Source: Arthrobacter_D sp015752045 (GTDB lineage: Bacteria > Actinomycetota > Actinomycetes > Actinomycetales > Micrococcaceae). Taken from it: a stretch of 64,000 nt of DNA. Both the position numbers and the translations under genes were made by a program. The stretch is from assembly GCF_015752045.1 (NCBI RefSeq), contig NZ_JADOUS010000005.1, positions 186,001 to 250,000 on the forward strand. Reading direction: 5' to 3'. Below are positions 1 to 7,212 of the stretch, piece by piece. The notes under the pieces were generated by a model that did not search any database, was not told where the DNA came from, and saw only the letters and a list, made by a program, of their open reading frames with translations. How positions within the stretch are numbered: the first letter of the stretch is position 1; every line of letters starts with the position of its first letter.

Positions 1-676
1 CCCGCTGCAGATCGGCCAGCGTCCAGGTGTTGTCCACCTGGTCCGGGGCTCCGGTGTAGTAGAGGTTGCCCGGGGGGATGGTCTCGGCGACCGGGAAGGC
101 CGCGGACTCCGGGTTCTTGCTCCGCACGTCGCCGAGGCCCCGCGCACTGTTGTACCCGCACTCCCTGACGATCGCTTCCGCCGCCGCGTTGGAGGACGCG
201 AACGGGTAGGCGAAGCTCGTGATGTTCAGCCCGAGATTGGTCAGATTGACCCTGTCGTTGCAGACCTGGCGCCTGGCCTCGTTCGCCCCTGTCGCTGCGA
301 GGTCGGGATGCGTGACGGTGTGCCCGCCGATCTCGTGGCCGTCGGCCTGCAGCGCCTGCACCTGGCCGGTGGTCATGTAGGTCGGCGCATTCAGATACCC
401 CGACGGAACATAGAACGTCCCCCGGAATCCCGCGGCCCTGAGGGTGGCCGCGGCGCCGACCTGGTTGTCGTTGGCGTCGTCGAACGTGAGGCTGACAACC
501 GTGTTCGCTATGGCGTTCGCAGGGGCGGCGAAGACGATTCCGCTGAGCAGACCGGCGAGGACCGCCAGTACGCTACCCATGGCGGTCCAGCGGGTCCGGC
601 CCGGAGGGGCTCCGCGGACCCTTCGCCGTTCATGATTCTGTTTCGTGTCAGCGCGCCGACCATCCGGTGTTCCCAT
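1..676 (-). CDS. Polysaccharide deacetylase (NodB-type), 3' end cut off by window
   Basis: Secreted carbohydrate esterase 4 family protein, expected to remove N- or O-acetyl groups from a polysaccharide such as peptidoglycan or chitin. Seen directly: a hydrophobic signal segment ending in AAPANA, then the NodB motif-1 TFDD, and motif-2 GHTVTHPDL with the metal-binding histidines. The gene runs off the left edge, so the C-terminal catalytic motifs are missing. The in-frame ATG at 676 gives a long Arg-rich n-region before the hydrophobic stretch; an internal ATG at 580 begins inside the signal region and has no visible ribosome site. The start is therefore uncertain, the family is not. Confidence 0.85.
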   Translation of the reverse strand, partial: MGTPDGRRADTKQNHERRRVRGAPPGRTRWTAMGSVLAVLAGLLSGIVFAAPANAIANTVVSLTFDDANDNQVGAAATLRAAGFRGTFYVPSGYLNAPTYMTTGQVQALQADGHEIGGHTVTHPDLAATGANEARRQVCNDRVNLTNLGLNITSFAYPFASSNAAAEAIVRECGYNSARGLGDVRSKNPESAAFPVAETIPPGNLYYTGAPDQVDNTWTLADLQR

Positions 677-1025
677 GTTGTATCCCGCTCTGTTCAGGGG
701 GAACCCGTTTGATCACTGCCTGGAGCGTAGTGAAGACGAATTTCCCGACGCCCCGAAACCCTGACCCAGCCGCTCGTTCCCCTGCGATTCCGCAACACCA
801 GTGCGTTCGCCAGCTATTGCGTCAGGCCCCCATAACGACCTGTGCTGGAAGCGTATTTTGCACCTACGCCCAGGGTCGCGAGTGGTTACTACCCCACTTC
901 GCAGGGCAGCACCCACCCGCGCTACTTGTCTCTACTCGCTCAGGATCCTTCGCATGTAAGTAGCCGGGGAGAGCGGAGCGACGACCGCCCCTGGCCGCAG
1001 GCCGGGGAGGGGCGCGCCTGCGGTG
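677..1025. other. Intergenic region with a short GC hairpin
   Basis: No convincing gene. It holds upstream sequence of the deacetylase gene and downstream sequence of terC (both on the minus strand). The only structure I see is a hairpin at 988-1007: CCCC-T-GGCC, loop GCA, GGCC-GGGG, with one bulged T. It sits 19 bp past the terC stop and may end terC transcription. There is no T-run after it. Confidence 0.4.
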
Positions 1026-2108
1026 CTACTTGGAGGGCTCGGCGGCTGAGCCCGTCGACTGGTCGGCGGAGTCACCCTCGATGCGGTCCTCCGGGTCGGC
1101 GGAGATCACCGGTTCGTCCCGCACCCTGTCGCGGTCGTTCCGGGCGTCGTCGCCCCGGGTCTTGAGCAGGCTCGCGACCGTCGCGACGGCGATGGTGGCG
1201 CCGATGAACAGCAGCGAGAACCAGATGGGGATCTCCGGCACCCAGAGGAGCGGCTGCCCGCCGTTGATGAAGGACAGCTCGTTGACGTGCAGGGCGTGGA
1301 AGACGAGCTTCACGCCGATGAAGGCGAGGATGACGGCGAGTCCCTGGGCGAGGTAGACCAGGCGTTCGAGCAGTCCGCCGATGAGGAAGAACAGCTGGCG
1401 CAGGCCCATGAGCGCGAAGGCGTTGGCGGTGAAGACGATGTACGCCTCGTTGGTCAGGCCGTAGATCGCGGGGATGGAATCGACGGCGAAGATGAGGTCC
1501 ACGAAGCCGATCGCGATGATCGTGAGCAGCATGGGCGTGACGAAGCGGGTGCCGTCCTTCTTCACGGTGAGCTTGTCCCCGTGGTACTCGTCCGTGACGG
1601 GCAGGATACGGCGGACGAGCTGCATGAACTTGCCGTCGGCCGGGTTGGATTCGTGGCTGCCGAACGCCTGCTTGTAGGCCAGGAAGAGCAGCAGGGCGCC
1701 GAAGATGTAGAAGATCCAGGAGAAGTTCTCGATCAGGCCCGCGCCGATGGCGATGAACCCGCCGCGGAGGATGAGGGCGATGATGATACCGACCATCAGC
1801 ACCTTCTGCTGGTACTTCTTCGGGACCGCGAAGCCCGTCATCACGATGAGGAAGACGAAGAGGTTGTCGATCGACAGGGCCTTCTCGGTGAGGTAGCCGG
1901 CGAAGTACTCGCCACCGAACGTCCAGCCCGACACGACGCCGATGCCCACACCGAACAGCAGGGCGAGGCCGATGTAGAACGCGGACCAGCGCGCCGATTC
2001 ACCGATGGTCGGTTCGTGGGGTTTGCGCACGTGCGCGAAGAACTCGTAGACGAAGAAGAGGATCGTCACGGCGATCGTGATCAACCAGATCGTGGGGGTG
2101 ACCTGCAT
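1026..2108 (-). CDS. TerC family integral membrane protein (probable manganese exporter)
   Basis: TerC/Alx family membrane protein, 360 aa, with about nine hydrophobic segments starting at the N-terminus. Acidic residues lie within membrane segments (LSIDNLFVF near residue 80; DLIFAVDSIPAIYG near residue 205), as is typical of the family. The last 45 residues are a charged cytoplasmic tail. Characterised relatives export Mn2+ or assist metal loading of secreted proteins, and older names refer to tellurite resistance. The upstream leader looks like a yybP-ykoY Mn2+ riboswitch, which supports a manganese role. Single gene, divergent from the phosphatase gene at 2331. Confidence 0.9.
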   Translation of the reverse strand: MQVTPTIWLITIAVTILFFVYEFFAHVRKPHEPTIGESARWSAFYIGLALLFGVGIGVVSGWTFGGEYFAGYLTEKALSIDNLFVFLIVMTGFAVPKKYQQKVLMVGIIIALILRGGFIAIGAGLIENFSWIFYIFGALLLFLAYKQAFGSHESNPADGKFMQLVRRILPVTDEYHGDKLTVKKDGTRFVTPMLLTIIAIGFVDLIFAVDSIPAIYGLTNEAYIVFTANAFALMGLRQLFFLIGGLLERLVYLAQGLAVILAFIGVKLVFHALHVNELSFINGGQPLLWVPEIPIWFSLLFIGATIAVATVASLLKTRGDDARNDRDRVRDEPVISADPEDRIEGDSADQSTGSAAEPSK

Positions 2109-2145
2109 GAGGGGACTCCAAAGGGTAGGCGTCGGACATAGGCGC

Positions 2146-2245
2146 CAAGGTCTCCTCCGCCCGGACGGAACCGGAACCGATGGGCCCGGGATGCTTCAGT
2201 GCATCCGTATTGACGGGCCGATCACAGACGGGAGTACTCCCCTTG
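2146..2245 (-). promoter_or_regulatory. yybP-ykoY (Mn2+) riboswitch aptamer in the terC leader
   Basis: Read on the minus strand, the leader contains the two conserved flanks of the yybP-ykoY class: a 5' part CAAGGGGAGTA and a 3' part GGAGACCTTG. CAAGG at the 5' end can pair with CCTTG at the 3' end to form helix P1. About 75 nt lie between, with internal hairpins. GC-rich sequence between the aptamer and the terC start (GGCGCC...GACGCC) could be the switching platform. In other bacteria this class binds Mn2+ and activates mntP, terC-like and P-type ATPase genes. The call rests on motif recognition, without a covariance search. Confidence 0.8.
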
Positions 2246-2330
2246 ATACGAAAAGCCTAACGTACGCGCGGCGGTGCGCATTCCCGGGGCGGGTGGGCGC
2301 CGCCGTCGAGCGGATGGCTAGGCTGGGTGG

Positions 2331-3032
2331 ATGGCGACAGTTATCCTCGTGCGGCACGGCCGCACCACAGCGAATGCCACCGGCCTCCTGGCCGGTCGGA
2401 CCGTCGGCGTCGGCCTGGACCAGGTGGGCCGCGACCAGGCGGCGGTGACCGGCGACCGGCTCGCGTCCGTGCCCGTCGTCGGCGTCGTGTCCAGTCCCCT
2501 CGAGCGGTGTCAGCAGACCGCCCGGTTCATCCTCGACCGCCAGGCCGGAACCCCGTACGCGCCGATCGATCCCGATCTCACCGAGTGCGATTACGGCCAG
2601 TGGCAGGGCCGCCTGCTCAGTGAGCTCGCGACCGAGAATCTGTGGCCGGTGGTCCAGTCGCAACCGTCCGCCGTCACCTTCCCCGGCGGGGAATCCATGG
2701 CCGCGATGCAGGCCCGGTCGGTGGCAGCCATCCGGCGCCACGATGCTGCCTTCGAGGCCGAGTACGGGTCGACGGCCGTCTGGGTGGCGGTGAGTCACGG
2801 CGACATCATCAAGTCGATCCTCGCGGACGCGCTCGGCATGCACCTCGACCTGTTCCAGCGCATCAGCGTGGGCCCCGCGTCCGTGTCGATCGTGCAGTAC
2901 GGCAGCAGTCGCCCGAGCGTCTACGCGACCAACACCGACGCCGGGGACCTCTCGTGGCTGGCGAAGAACACCCTGTCCGGCGATGCGCCGGTGGGTGGCG
3001 GTGCAGGGCAGACGGCGACACGAACCTCATGA
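2331..3032 (+). CDS. MSMEG_4193-type histidine phosphatase family protein
   Basis: Phosphoglycerate-mutase-like protein, 233 aa. RHG near the N-terminus (LVRHGRT, residues 6-12) carries the phospho-accepting histidine, and the second conserved histidine is in VAVSHGD. This subgroup is known as the MSMEG_4193 family of putative phosphomutases; its substrate is unknown. It is first in a tight three-gene set with a DUF3090 protein and an SCO1664-type kinase-like protein. A TAGGCT hexamer at 2319-2324 lies 6 nt before the ATG with no Shine-Dalgarno site, so the transcript is probably leaderless. Confidence 0.88.
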   Translation: MATVILVRHGRTTANATGLLAGRTVGVGLDQVGRDQAAVTGDRLASVPVVGVVSSPLERCQQTARFILDRQAGTPYAPIDPDLTECDYGQWQGRLLSELATENLWPVVQSQPSAVTFPGGESMAAMQARSVAAIRRHDAAFEAEYGSTAVWVAVSHGDIIKSILADALGMHLDLFQRISVGPASVSIVQYGSSRPSVYATNTDAGDLSWLAKNTLSGDAPVGGGAGQTATRTS

Positions 3033-3047
3033 GCCTAAAATGCTTGT

Positions 3048-3602
3048 ATGCCTACAACTGTTCACGAATTCGCCTGGCCTGACCGGGTCGTCGTCGGCAC
3101 CATCGGCCTCCCGGGGGCACGCACGTTCTACCTGCAGGTACGCACCGGGTCGCAGATGGTGAGTATCGCCATGGAGAAGCAGCAGTCGGCTCTGCTCGCC
3201 GAGAAGATCGACGAGATCCTCGATGAGCTCATCACCCTCGAGGGCAATCCCTTCAGCGTCCCCACGACTACTCCCATCGAGCTCGTCGACAATGACGGGC
3301 TCGAGGCCGTCCAGGAGCAGTTCCGCACCGGCGCCATGAGCCTGGGCTGGGATCCGACGACGGCGCAGGTGGTCATCGAGGCCTATCCGATTGCCGAGGT
3401 CGATGCTGACGACGACAACGCCTCGCTTTCCGATGGCGACGGCGACGCATCCGAGATGCTGCTGGTGCGCATGCCGGTCGGCACCGCCCGCGCCTTCGCC
3501 AAGCGAACCCACGAGGTCGTGGGCGCCGGCCGCCCGACGTGCGCGCTCTGCGGCAATCCCATCGACGCCGACGGGCACACCTGCACCCTTCCCGAGGTCT
3601 GA
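3048..3602 (+). CDS. DUF3090 family protein
   Basis: Conserved actinobacterial protein of unknown function, 184 aa (DUF3090). The C-terminus carries a small CALCGNPID...GHTC segment resembling a half zinc knuckle. It lies 15 bp after the phosphatase gene and its stop overlaps the next ATG by one base (TGATG), so translation of the two is likely coupled. A TAAAAT hexamer at 3036-3041 sits 6 nt before the ATG, which suggests an additional leaderless promoter within the operon. Confidence 0.88.
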   Translation: MPTTVHEFAWPDRVVVGTIGLPGARTFYLQVRTGSQMVSIAMEKQQSALLAEKIDEILDELITLEGNPFSVPTTTPIELVDNDGLEAVQEQFRTGAMSLGWDPTTAQVVIEAYPIAEVDADDDNASLSDGDGDASEMLLVRMPVGTARAFAKRTHEVVGAGRPTCALCGNPIDADGHTCTLPEV

Positions 3603-4369
3603 TGCCGGCCCCCGACCTCGTGACCGCCGAGCTGACGCTCACCGGCCGCATCACGACGGCGTCGAACGCCACGTTCCTGGGCAGCATCGGCGACGCGGCG
3701 GTCGTGTACAAGCCGATCCGGGGCGAGAAGCCGCTGTGGGATTTCCCCGACGGTTTCCTGGCCCACCGGGAGGTGGCGGCCTACCTCGTCTCGGAGGTCC
3801 TCGGCTGGAACATCGTGCCGCGTACCTGGCTGCGCGATGGTCCCTTCGGCGAGGGCATGGTGCAGCTGTGGCAGGAGACGGACCCGGACCAGAACGCCGT
3901 GGACTTCGTCGCGGCGGATGAGGTCCCGGAGACCGGGTGGAAGCAGGTCCTCGAGGGCCAGGACGAGAGCGGACGGATGGTCGCCCTCGTCCACGAGGAC
4001 ACCCCGGCACTGCGACGCATGGCGGTGTTCGACGTCGTCGCCAACAACGCGGACCGCAAGGGTGACCACATCCTCGCCATCTCGGACGGACACCGGTACG
4101 GCGTGGACCACGGGCTCACGTTCCACAGCGACCACAAGCTGCGCACGGTGCTGTGGGGATGGCTGGGCGACGAACTGACCGCCGAGGAGCTCGAGGGTGT
4201 CGACCGTGTCACTGACGCGCTGCGGGGTGAACTGGGCCGACACCTGGCGGAGTTGCTCACTGCTCAGGAGATCTCTTCGCTCGCCGCACGCTGTGCCGCT
4301 TTGCGCGCGACCGGGCGGTTTCCGGGTCCGAGAGGTGACATGTCGGCCGTGCCCTGGCCCCTGTTCTGA
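3602..4369 (+). CDS. SCO1664 family protein (PI3/4-kinase-like fold)
   Basis: 255 aa, third gene of the conserved actinobacterial triad. The family is described as related to the phosphatidylinositol 3-/4-kinase-like superfamily; no substrate is established. Visible hallmarks are VVYKPIRGEKPLWDF near the N-terminus (a candidate ATP-binding lysine) and FDVVANNADRKGDH with HRYGVDHGLTFH, which resemble catalytic and metal loops. The start ATG at 3602 overlaps the DUF3090 stop; the upstream in-frame ATG lies inside DUF3090 and is less likely. A kinase-like and a phosphatase-like protein in one operon suggest opposed reactions on a common substrate (inference). Confidence 0.85.
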   Translation: MPAPDLVTAELTLTGRITTASNATFLGSIGDAAVVYKPIRGEKPLWDFPDGFLAHREVAAYLVSEVLGWNIVPRTWLRDGPFGEGMVQLWQETDPDQNAVDFVAADEVPETGWKQVLEGQDESGRMVALVHEDTPALRRMAVFDVVANNADRKGDHILAISDGHRYGVDHGLTFHSDHKLRTVLWGWLGDELTAEELEGVDRVTDALRGELGRHLAELLTAQEISSLAARCAALRATGRFPGPRGDMSAVPWPLF

Positions 4370-4453
4370 GGGGACGATCGCTCGGGCCACCAACCCGTTG
4401 AGGGTCTCGCGGCCTTCGCCTTCGCTCACGATGTTCCAGCAACCCTGCTGCGG

Positions 4454-4550
4454 CACCGTGACGAGTGCGGACCGCTCGGCGAGGTGCGCTTGACCGGGAG
4501 AGCGCACCGTGACGAGTGCGGACCGCTCGGCGAGGTGCGCTTGACCGGGA
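4454..4550. repeat. Two-copy tandem direct repeat, 51-bp period
   Basis: A unit beginning CACCGTGACGAGTGCGGACC occurs at 4454-4499 and again at 4505-4550, identical across 46 bp. It lies between the SCO1664-type stop and the terminator at 4561. The period is a multiple of three and the repeat is open in one minus-strand frame, but no ribosome site or coding signature supports a protein. I see no further copy in the window. Confidence 0.9.
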
Positions 4551-4560
4551 AAGACACGGA

Positions 4561-4588
4561 CAGGGCGCCCGCATCAGCGGGCGCCCTG
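4561..4588. terminator. Bidirectional hairpin terminator
   Basis: Perfect 12-bp inverted repeat CAGGGCGCCCGC, loop ATCA, GCGGGCGCCCTG. It lies downstream of the SCO1664-type gene on the plus strand and 60 bp past the stop of the small minus-strand gene at 4649, so it can serve both. Confidence 0.85.
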
Positions 4589-4648
4589 TCGTCGTCATGC
4601 GGGGCCAGAGGTGCGTGGCAGCGATGCGCTGCCCACCAGCCCGTCAGG

Positions 4649-4807
4649 TCAGCTGTTCTTGGTGCGGACCGGGCTGTCCTCGATCTCCTCGAGGGGCGAG
4701 TCCTCGCCGTCGCCGTCCTTCGACAGCTCGTCGTGACCCTCAAGCGACTCGGACAGCTCTTCGTCGGCCGACTCGTCGTGCTGGGGCTGCTCGTCGTGGG
4801 TGCTCAT
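4649..4807 (-). CDS. Small highly acidic protein
   Basis: 52 aa beginning MSTHDEQPQH, rich in Asp, Glu and Ser, with no hydrophobic segment. Not recognised as a named family. The ATG at 4807 is chosen over an upstream in-frame ATG because GGAAGGA lies 6 nt before it. About 110 bp upstream is an element shared almost exactly with the region upstream of the stress gene glsB, hinting at stress regulation (inference). Likely a real small gene, function unknown. Confidence 0.65.
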   Translation of the reverse strand: MSTHDEQPQHDESADEELSESLEGHDELSKDGDGEDSPLEEIEDSPVRTKNS

Positions 4808-4914
4808 GTGAAGTCCTTCCGATCGGATCCTGCTGGCCGTGCGACGCGCTGCGGGGGTGCGGGGTAGGACCGCCACGGTGGGTTGTTCGACGTCGTTCTT
4901 CCAGCCTACGCGAA

Positions 4915-4932
4915 TCATCAGCCTGCTTGGTA
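4915..4932 (-). promoter_or_regulatory. Conserved upstream element shared with glsB
   Basis: TCATCAGCCTGCTTGG on the plus strand (CCAAGCAGGCTGATGA read towards the gene). The same sequence, with one change, occurs upstream of glsB at 30219-30236 at a similar distance. On the minus strand a TAGGCT hexamer follows shortly downstream and could be a -10 element. Confidence 0.45.
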
Positions 4933-4952
4933 TCTATCGGCGTCGACCGGGA

Positions 4953-5300
4953 TCAGGGTGCGACCGGGCCCAGGTGCGGGGCGCCCGTGACGGGGTTCGG
5001 ATCCGCCTCCTTCAGTTCGACGAAGTAGGCGTGCGTCGGCGTCGTCCCCGTGTTCTCGCCGTGGTGATCCTGGGCGGGCAGCCAGCGGACCGCCCCGTCC
5101 GGGAGCTCTACGTCGACGCTCGTCCCGCGGGCATGCAGCCGCCTGCGGAACGAACTGGCGGTGATCATGACGCTGTCGGGGTGGTGGTGCTCGGTGCTGG
5201 TGTGACCGGGCTCGTCCGTGTACTCCAGGACCCGGACGCGGTCGTTCTCGAAGACCACGCGGTAGTTCTGAGGATTGGTCTCCACCGGATCATGTGTCAT
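4953..5300 (-). CDS. Cupin-domain protein
   Basis: 115 aa, single-domain cupin-like protein. It contains TSTEHHHPDSV (residues about 34-44), the histidine cluster that binds metal in cupin motif 1, and a second conserved stretch around LPAQDHHGENTG. No partner or substrate can be named. TACAGT (5307-5312 on the complement) lies exactly 6 nt before the ATG and no Shine-Dalgarno site is present, so a leaderless transcript is likely. Divergent from the sigma factor gene at 5381. Confidence 0.75.
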   Translation of the reverse strand: MTHDPVETNPQNYRVVFENDRVRVLEYTDEPGHTSTEHHHPDSVMITASSFRRRLHARGTSVDVELPDGAVRWLPAQDHHGENTGTTPTHAYFVELKEADPNPVTGAPHLGPVAP

Positions 5301-5380
5301 GGCCGGACTGTACGCTCACGGGTCACCAGCGGCCAGAGTCCTCCTGCCGTCCCCGATACACGACCGTCTAGGGTGTGCGC

Positions 5381-6220
5381 ATGGACCTGACGGAACAGTT
5401 CGAAGCCGAACGCCCCCGCCTCGTACGCATCGCGGCCGGTGTCCTCGATGACCGGGCCGAAGGCGAGGACATGGTGCAGCAGGCCTGGCTGCGCTTCCAC
5501 GGCACCGATACCGTGATCGAGAATGTGCCCGCCTGGCTGACGGTCGTCACGACACGCCTCTGCCTCGACCGCCTGCGGTCCAGGGTGCCGGAACCGACGG
5601 ACATCGTCCCGGAGTCCGGGGCAGCCGCAGCCCCCGACCCGGCCGAGCAGCTGATCCAGGCCACCAGCGTCGGCGTCGCCCTCCAGGTGGTCCTGCAACG
5701 TCTGTCACCGTCCGAACGGGTGGCGTTCATCCTGCACGACACCTTCGGCGTGGATTTCCGCACCATCGCGACCGTCCTCACCGTCTCGCCGGAGGCCGCA
5801 CGCAAACTGGCGTCGAGGGCGCGGTCCAGGGTCTCGACCCTCGCCCCGGACGGCACGCCGGCCGACTGGGAGGTCGTGGACGCGTTCCTCTCGGCATCCC
5901 GGGGCGGCAGCTTCGCGCGCCTGGTGCACCTGCTCGCGCCCGACGTCGTCGTCAGCGCCGACACCGAGGCGATCGCCGCGGGCACCCCGACCCGGCTGGA
6001 GGGCCGCGAGGCGGTCGCGGCGATGTTCGACGGCGCCGCGACGACCGCCTTCCCGGTCTTCGTCGACGGACGGCCGGGCGCGGCATGGTTCCATCGCGGC
6101 GAGGCGCGGGTAGCGTTCGACTTCACGGTCACCGACGGCGTCGTCGGCGCGATCACCTTCCGCGCCCGGCCGGAGGTCCTGACCTCCCTCGTCCGGCGTG
6201 CCGCCGCGGAACGGACATGA
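5381..6220 (+). CDS. ECF RNA polymerase sigma factor with SnoaL-like C-terminal domain (SigJ-like)
   Basis: 279 aa. Region 2 lies near residues 5-65, where LEDMVQQAWLR-type residues contact the -10 element, and region 4 helix-turn-helix near 105-155 (TFGVDFRTIATVLTVSPEAARKLASRARSR). The remaining 120 residues form a SnoaL/NTF2-like domain. In related ECF groups this fused domain modulates activity in place of a classic anti-sigma factor, and no anti-sigma gene is adjacent here. ATG 5381 is chosen because TAGGGT ends 6 nt upstream (leaderless). The DUF1059-like gene 96 bp downstream is a possible target or partner (inference). Confidence 0.88.
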   Translation: MDLTEQFEAERPRLVRIAAGVLDDRAEGEDMVQQAWLRFHGTDTVIENVPAWLTVVTTRLCLDRLRSRVPEPTDIVPESGAAAAPDPAEQLIQATSVGVALQVVLQRLSPSERVAFILHDTFGVDFRTIATVLTVSPEAARKLASRARSRVSTLAPDGTPADWEVVDAFLSASRGGSFARLVHLLAPDVVVSADTEAIAAGTPTRLEGREAVAAMFDGAATTAFPVFVDGRPGAAWFHRGEARVAFDFTVTDGVVGAITFRARPEVLTSLVRRAAAERT

Positions 6221-6316
6221 CTCCGGCGGTCACACATCCGGCGCCTGACGCGTCATCAGTACGAGGGCGGCCGACGCCGGTCTCATGCACGTCCCACCCA
6301 GCGAAAGGGAACTCCC

Positions 6317-6553
6317 ATGAAGACGATGACCTGCAAGCAGCTCGGCGGCCCCTGCGACCTGGCACTCCACGGCGACTCCGCGGACGACGTCATCAAGGCG
6401 CAGGACCAGCACCTGAAGGACGCCATCACGGCCGGCGACACACGGCACCAGGTGGCCCATGACGCGATGAAGGGCCGGTGGAAGAACCCGATCAAGGGCC
6501 TGGGCTGGTACAACGACACCAGGAAGGCCTTCGCGGCACTGCCCGAGGGGTGA
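6317..6553 (+). CDS. DUF1059-like small protein
   Basis: 78 aa. The N-terminal MTCKQLGGPCDLAL with two conserved cysteines, followed by DDVIKAQDQHLKDA, matches the DUF1059 pattern of small soluble proteins with unknown function. A good ribosome site (GAAAGGGA) lies 8 nt before the ATG. It follows the ECF sigma gene in the same direction with a 96-bp gap. Confidence 0.75.
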   Translation: MKTMTCKQLGGPCDLALHGDSADDVIKAQDQHLKDAITAGDTRHQVAHDAMKGRWKNPIKGLGWYNDTRKAFAALPEG

Positions 6554-6650
6554 GGGCCCGGAAAGCCCGTCCCTGGCTGCGGGCCCGGCGCCGGTCAGGG
6601 ACGGGGACGCGCAATCCCCTGCGCCGCCGTCGTGCCGCTAGCCCGCGCCG

Positions 6651-7133
6651 TCACCTCGGCAGTTCCCCGGCGTAGGCCGTCAGCGATCGCCGGTAACCGT
6701 CCAGCGTGGGGACGAGGGCGAGCAGCGCAGTCCGCAGGGCGTCCCCGTGCCGGCCCTCGTCGAAAAGCGCCAGCGCGAGGAATGCCTGGCGCGCAGGGTC
6801 GTCGCCGCCCGCGTGCGGCATGGACTCGAGGATGGCGACCGCCTCGGCGGAGGACCCGACGTTGCGCAGCGTGCTGGCCAGCTGGATGAGCACGCGCGTG
6901 GCGCGTTCCCCGTCGAGGCCGGCCTCGATCGCCTGGCGGTAGAGCACGATGGCTTCCGCCTCGAGTCCGAGCGAGTCGTGGACCCCGGCGAATTCGAAGA
7001 GTGCCGCGGCGTCGCCGGGCGGCCGTTCCGCAACCAGCGCCCTCATCCTCGCGATGGACCCCTCCGGATCCGATTCGTCGAACTCGCCCGTCCAGAAGGA
7101 GTCGACCCGCTGGTCCCACGTCGTTTCGCCCAT
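6651..7133 (-). CDS. Tetratricopeptide-repeat protein
   Basis: 160 aa, alpha-helical, soluble. Helical repeats with TPR-like spacing (GDAAALFEFAGVHDSLGLEAEAIVLYRQAIEAG; ALFDEGRHGDALRTALLALVP) indicate a protein-interaction scaffold. The segment after the start, WDQRVDSFWTGEFDES, is typical of a conserved actinobacterial family. The ATG at 7133 fits the protein; an upstream ATG would run through the palindromic element at 7153. Specific role unknown. Confidence 0.78.
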   Translation of the reverse strand: MGETTWDQRVDSFWTGEFDESDPEGSIARMRALVAERPPGDAAALFEFAGVHDSLGLEAEAIVLYRQAIEAGLDGERATRVLIQLASTLRNVGSSAEAVAILESMPHAGGDDPARQAFLALALFDEGRHGDALRTALLALVPTLDGYRRSLTAYAGELPR

Positions 7134-7152
7134 CGCTCCAGCCTGCCACGGC

Positions 7153-7206
7153 GGAAATGACCGCCGAAAGATCGTTCCAACGGTCATTTCTGCCTTTTCG
7201 AGCGCA
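7153..7206 (-). repeat. Dispersed palindromic element, copy 1 (likely terminator)
   Basis: AAATGACCG ... CGGTCATTT inverted repeat followed by TCTGCCTTTTCGAGCG. A second, more perfect copy of the same sequence occurs at 17651-17706. Both carry GAATGACCGCCGAAAG-like left halves and end in a pyrimidine-rich TTCGAGCG tail. This copy lies directly after the stop of the DUF2382 gene, where a terminator is expected. Confidence 0.7.
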
Positions 7207-7212
7207 GGAGTC

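Noticed and set aside
713..916. 67-codon minus-strand frame in the first intergenic region
   Set aside because: No ribosome site, no family pattern, and atypical composition for a gene here.
4257..4598. Repeat-containing minus-strand frame with a 17-residue duplicated segment
   Set aside because: Created by the 51-bp tandem repeat in frame and reading through the end of the SCO1664-type gene; Arg-rich shadow composition.
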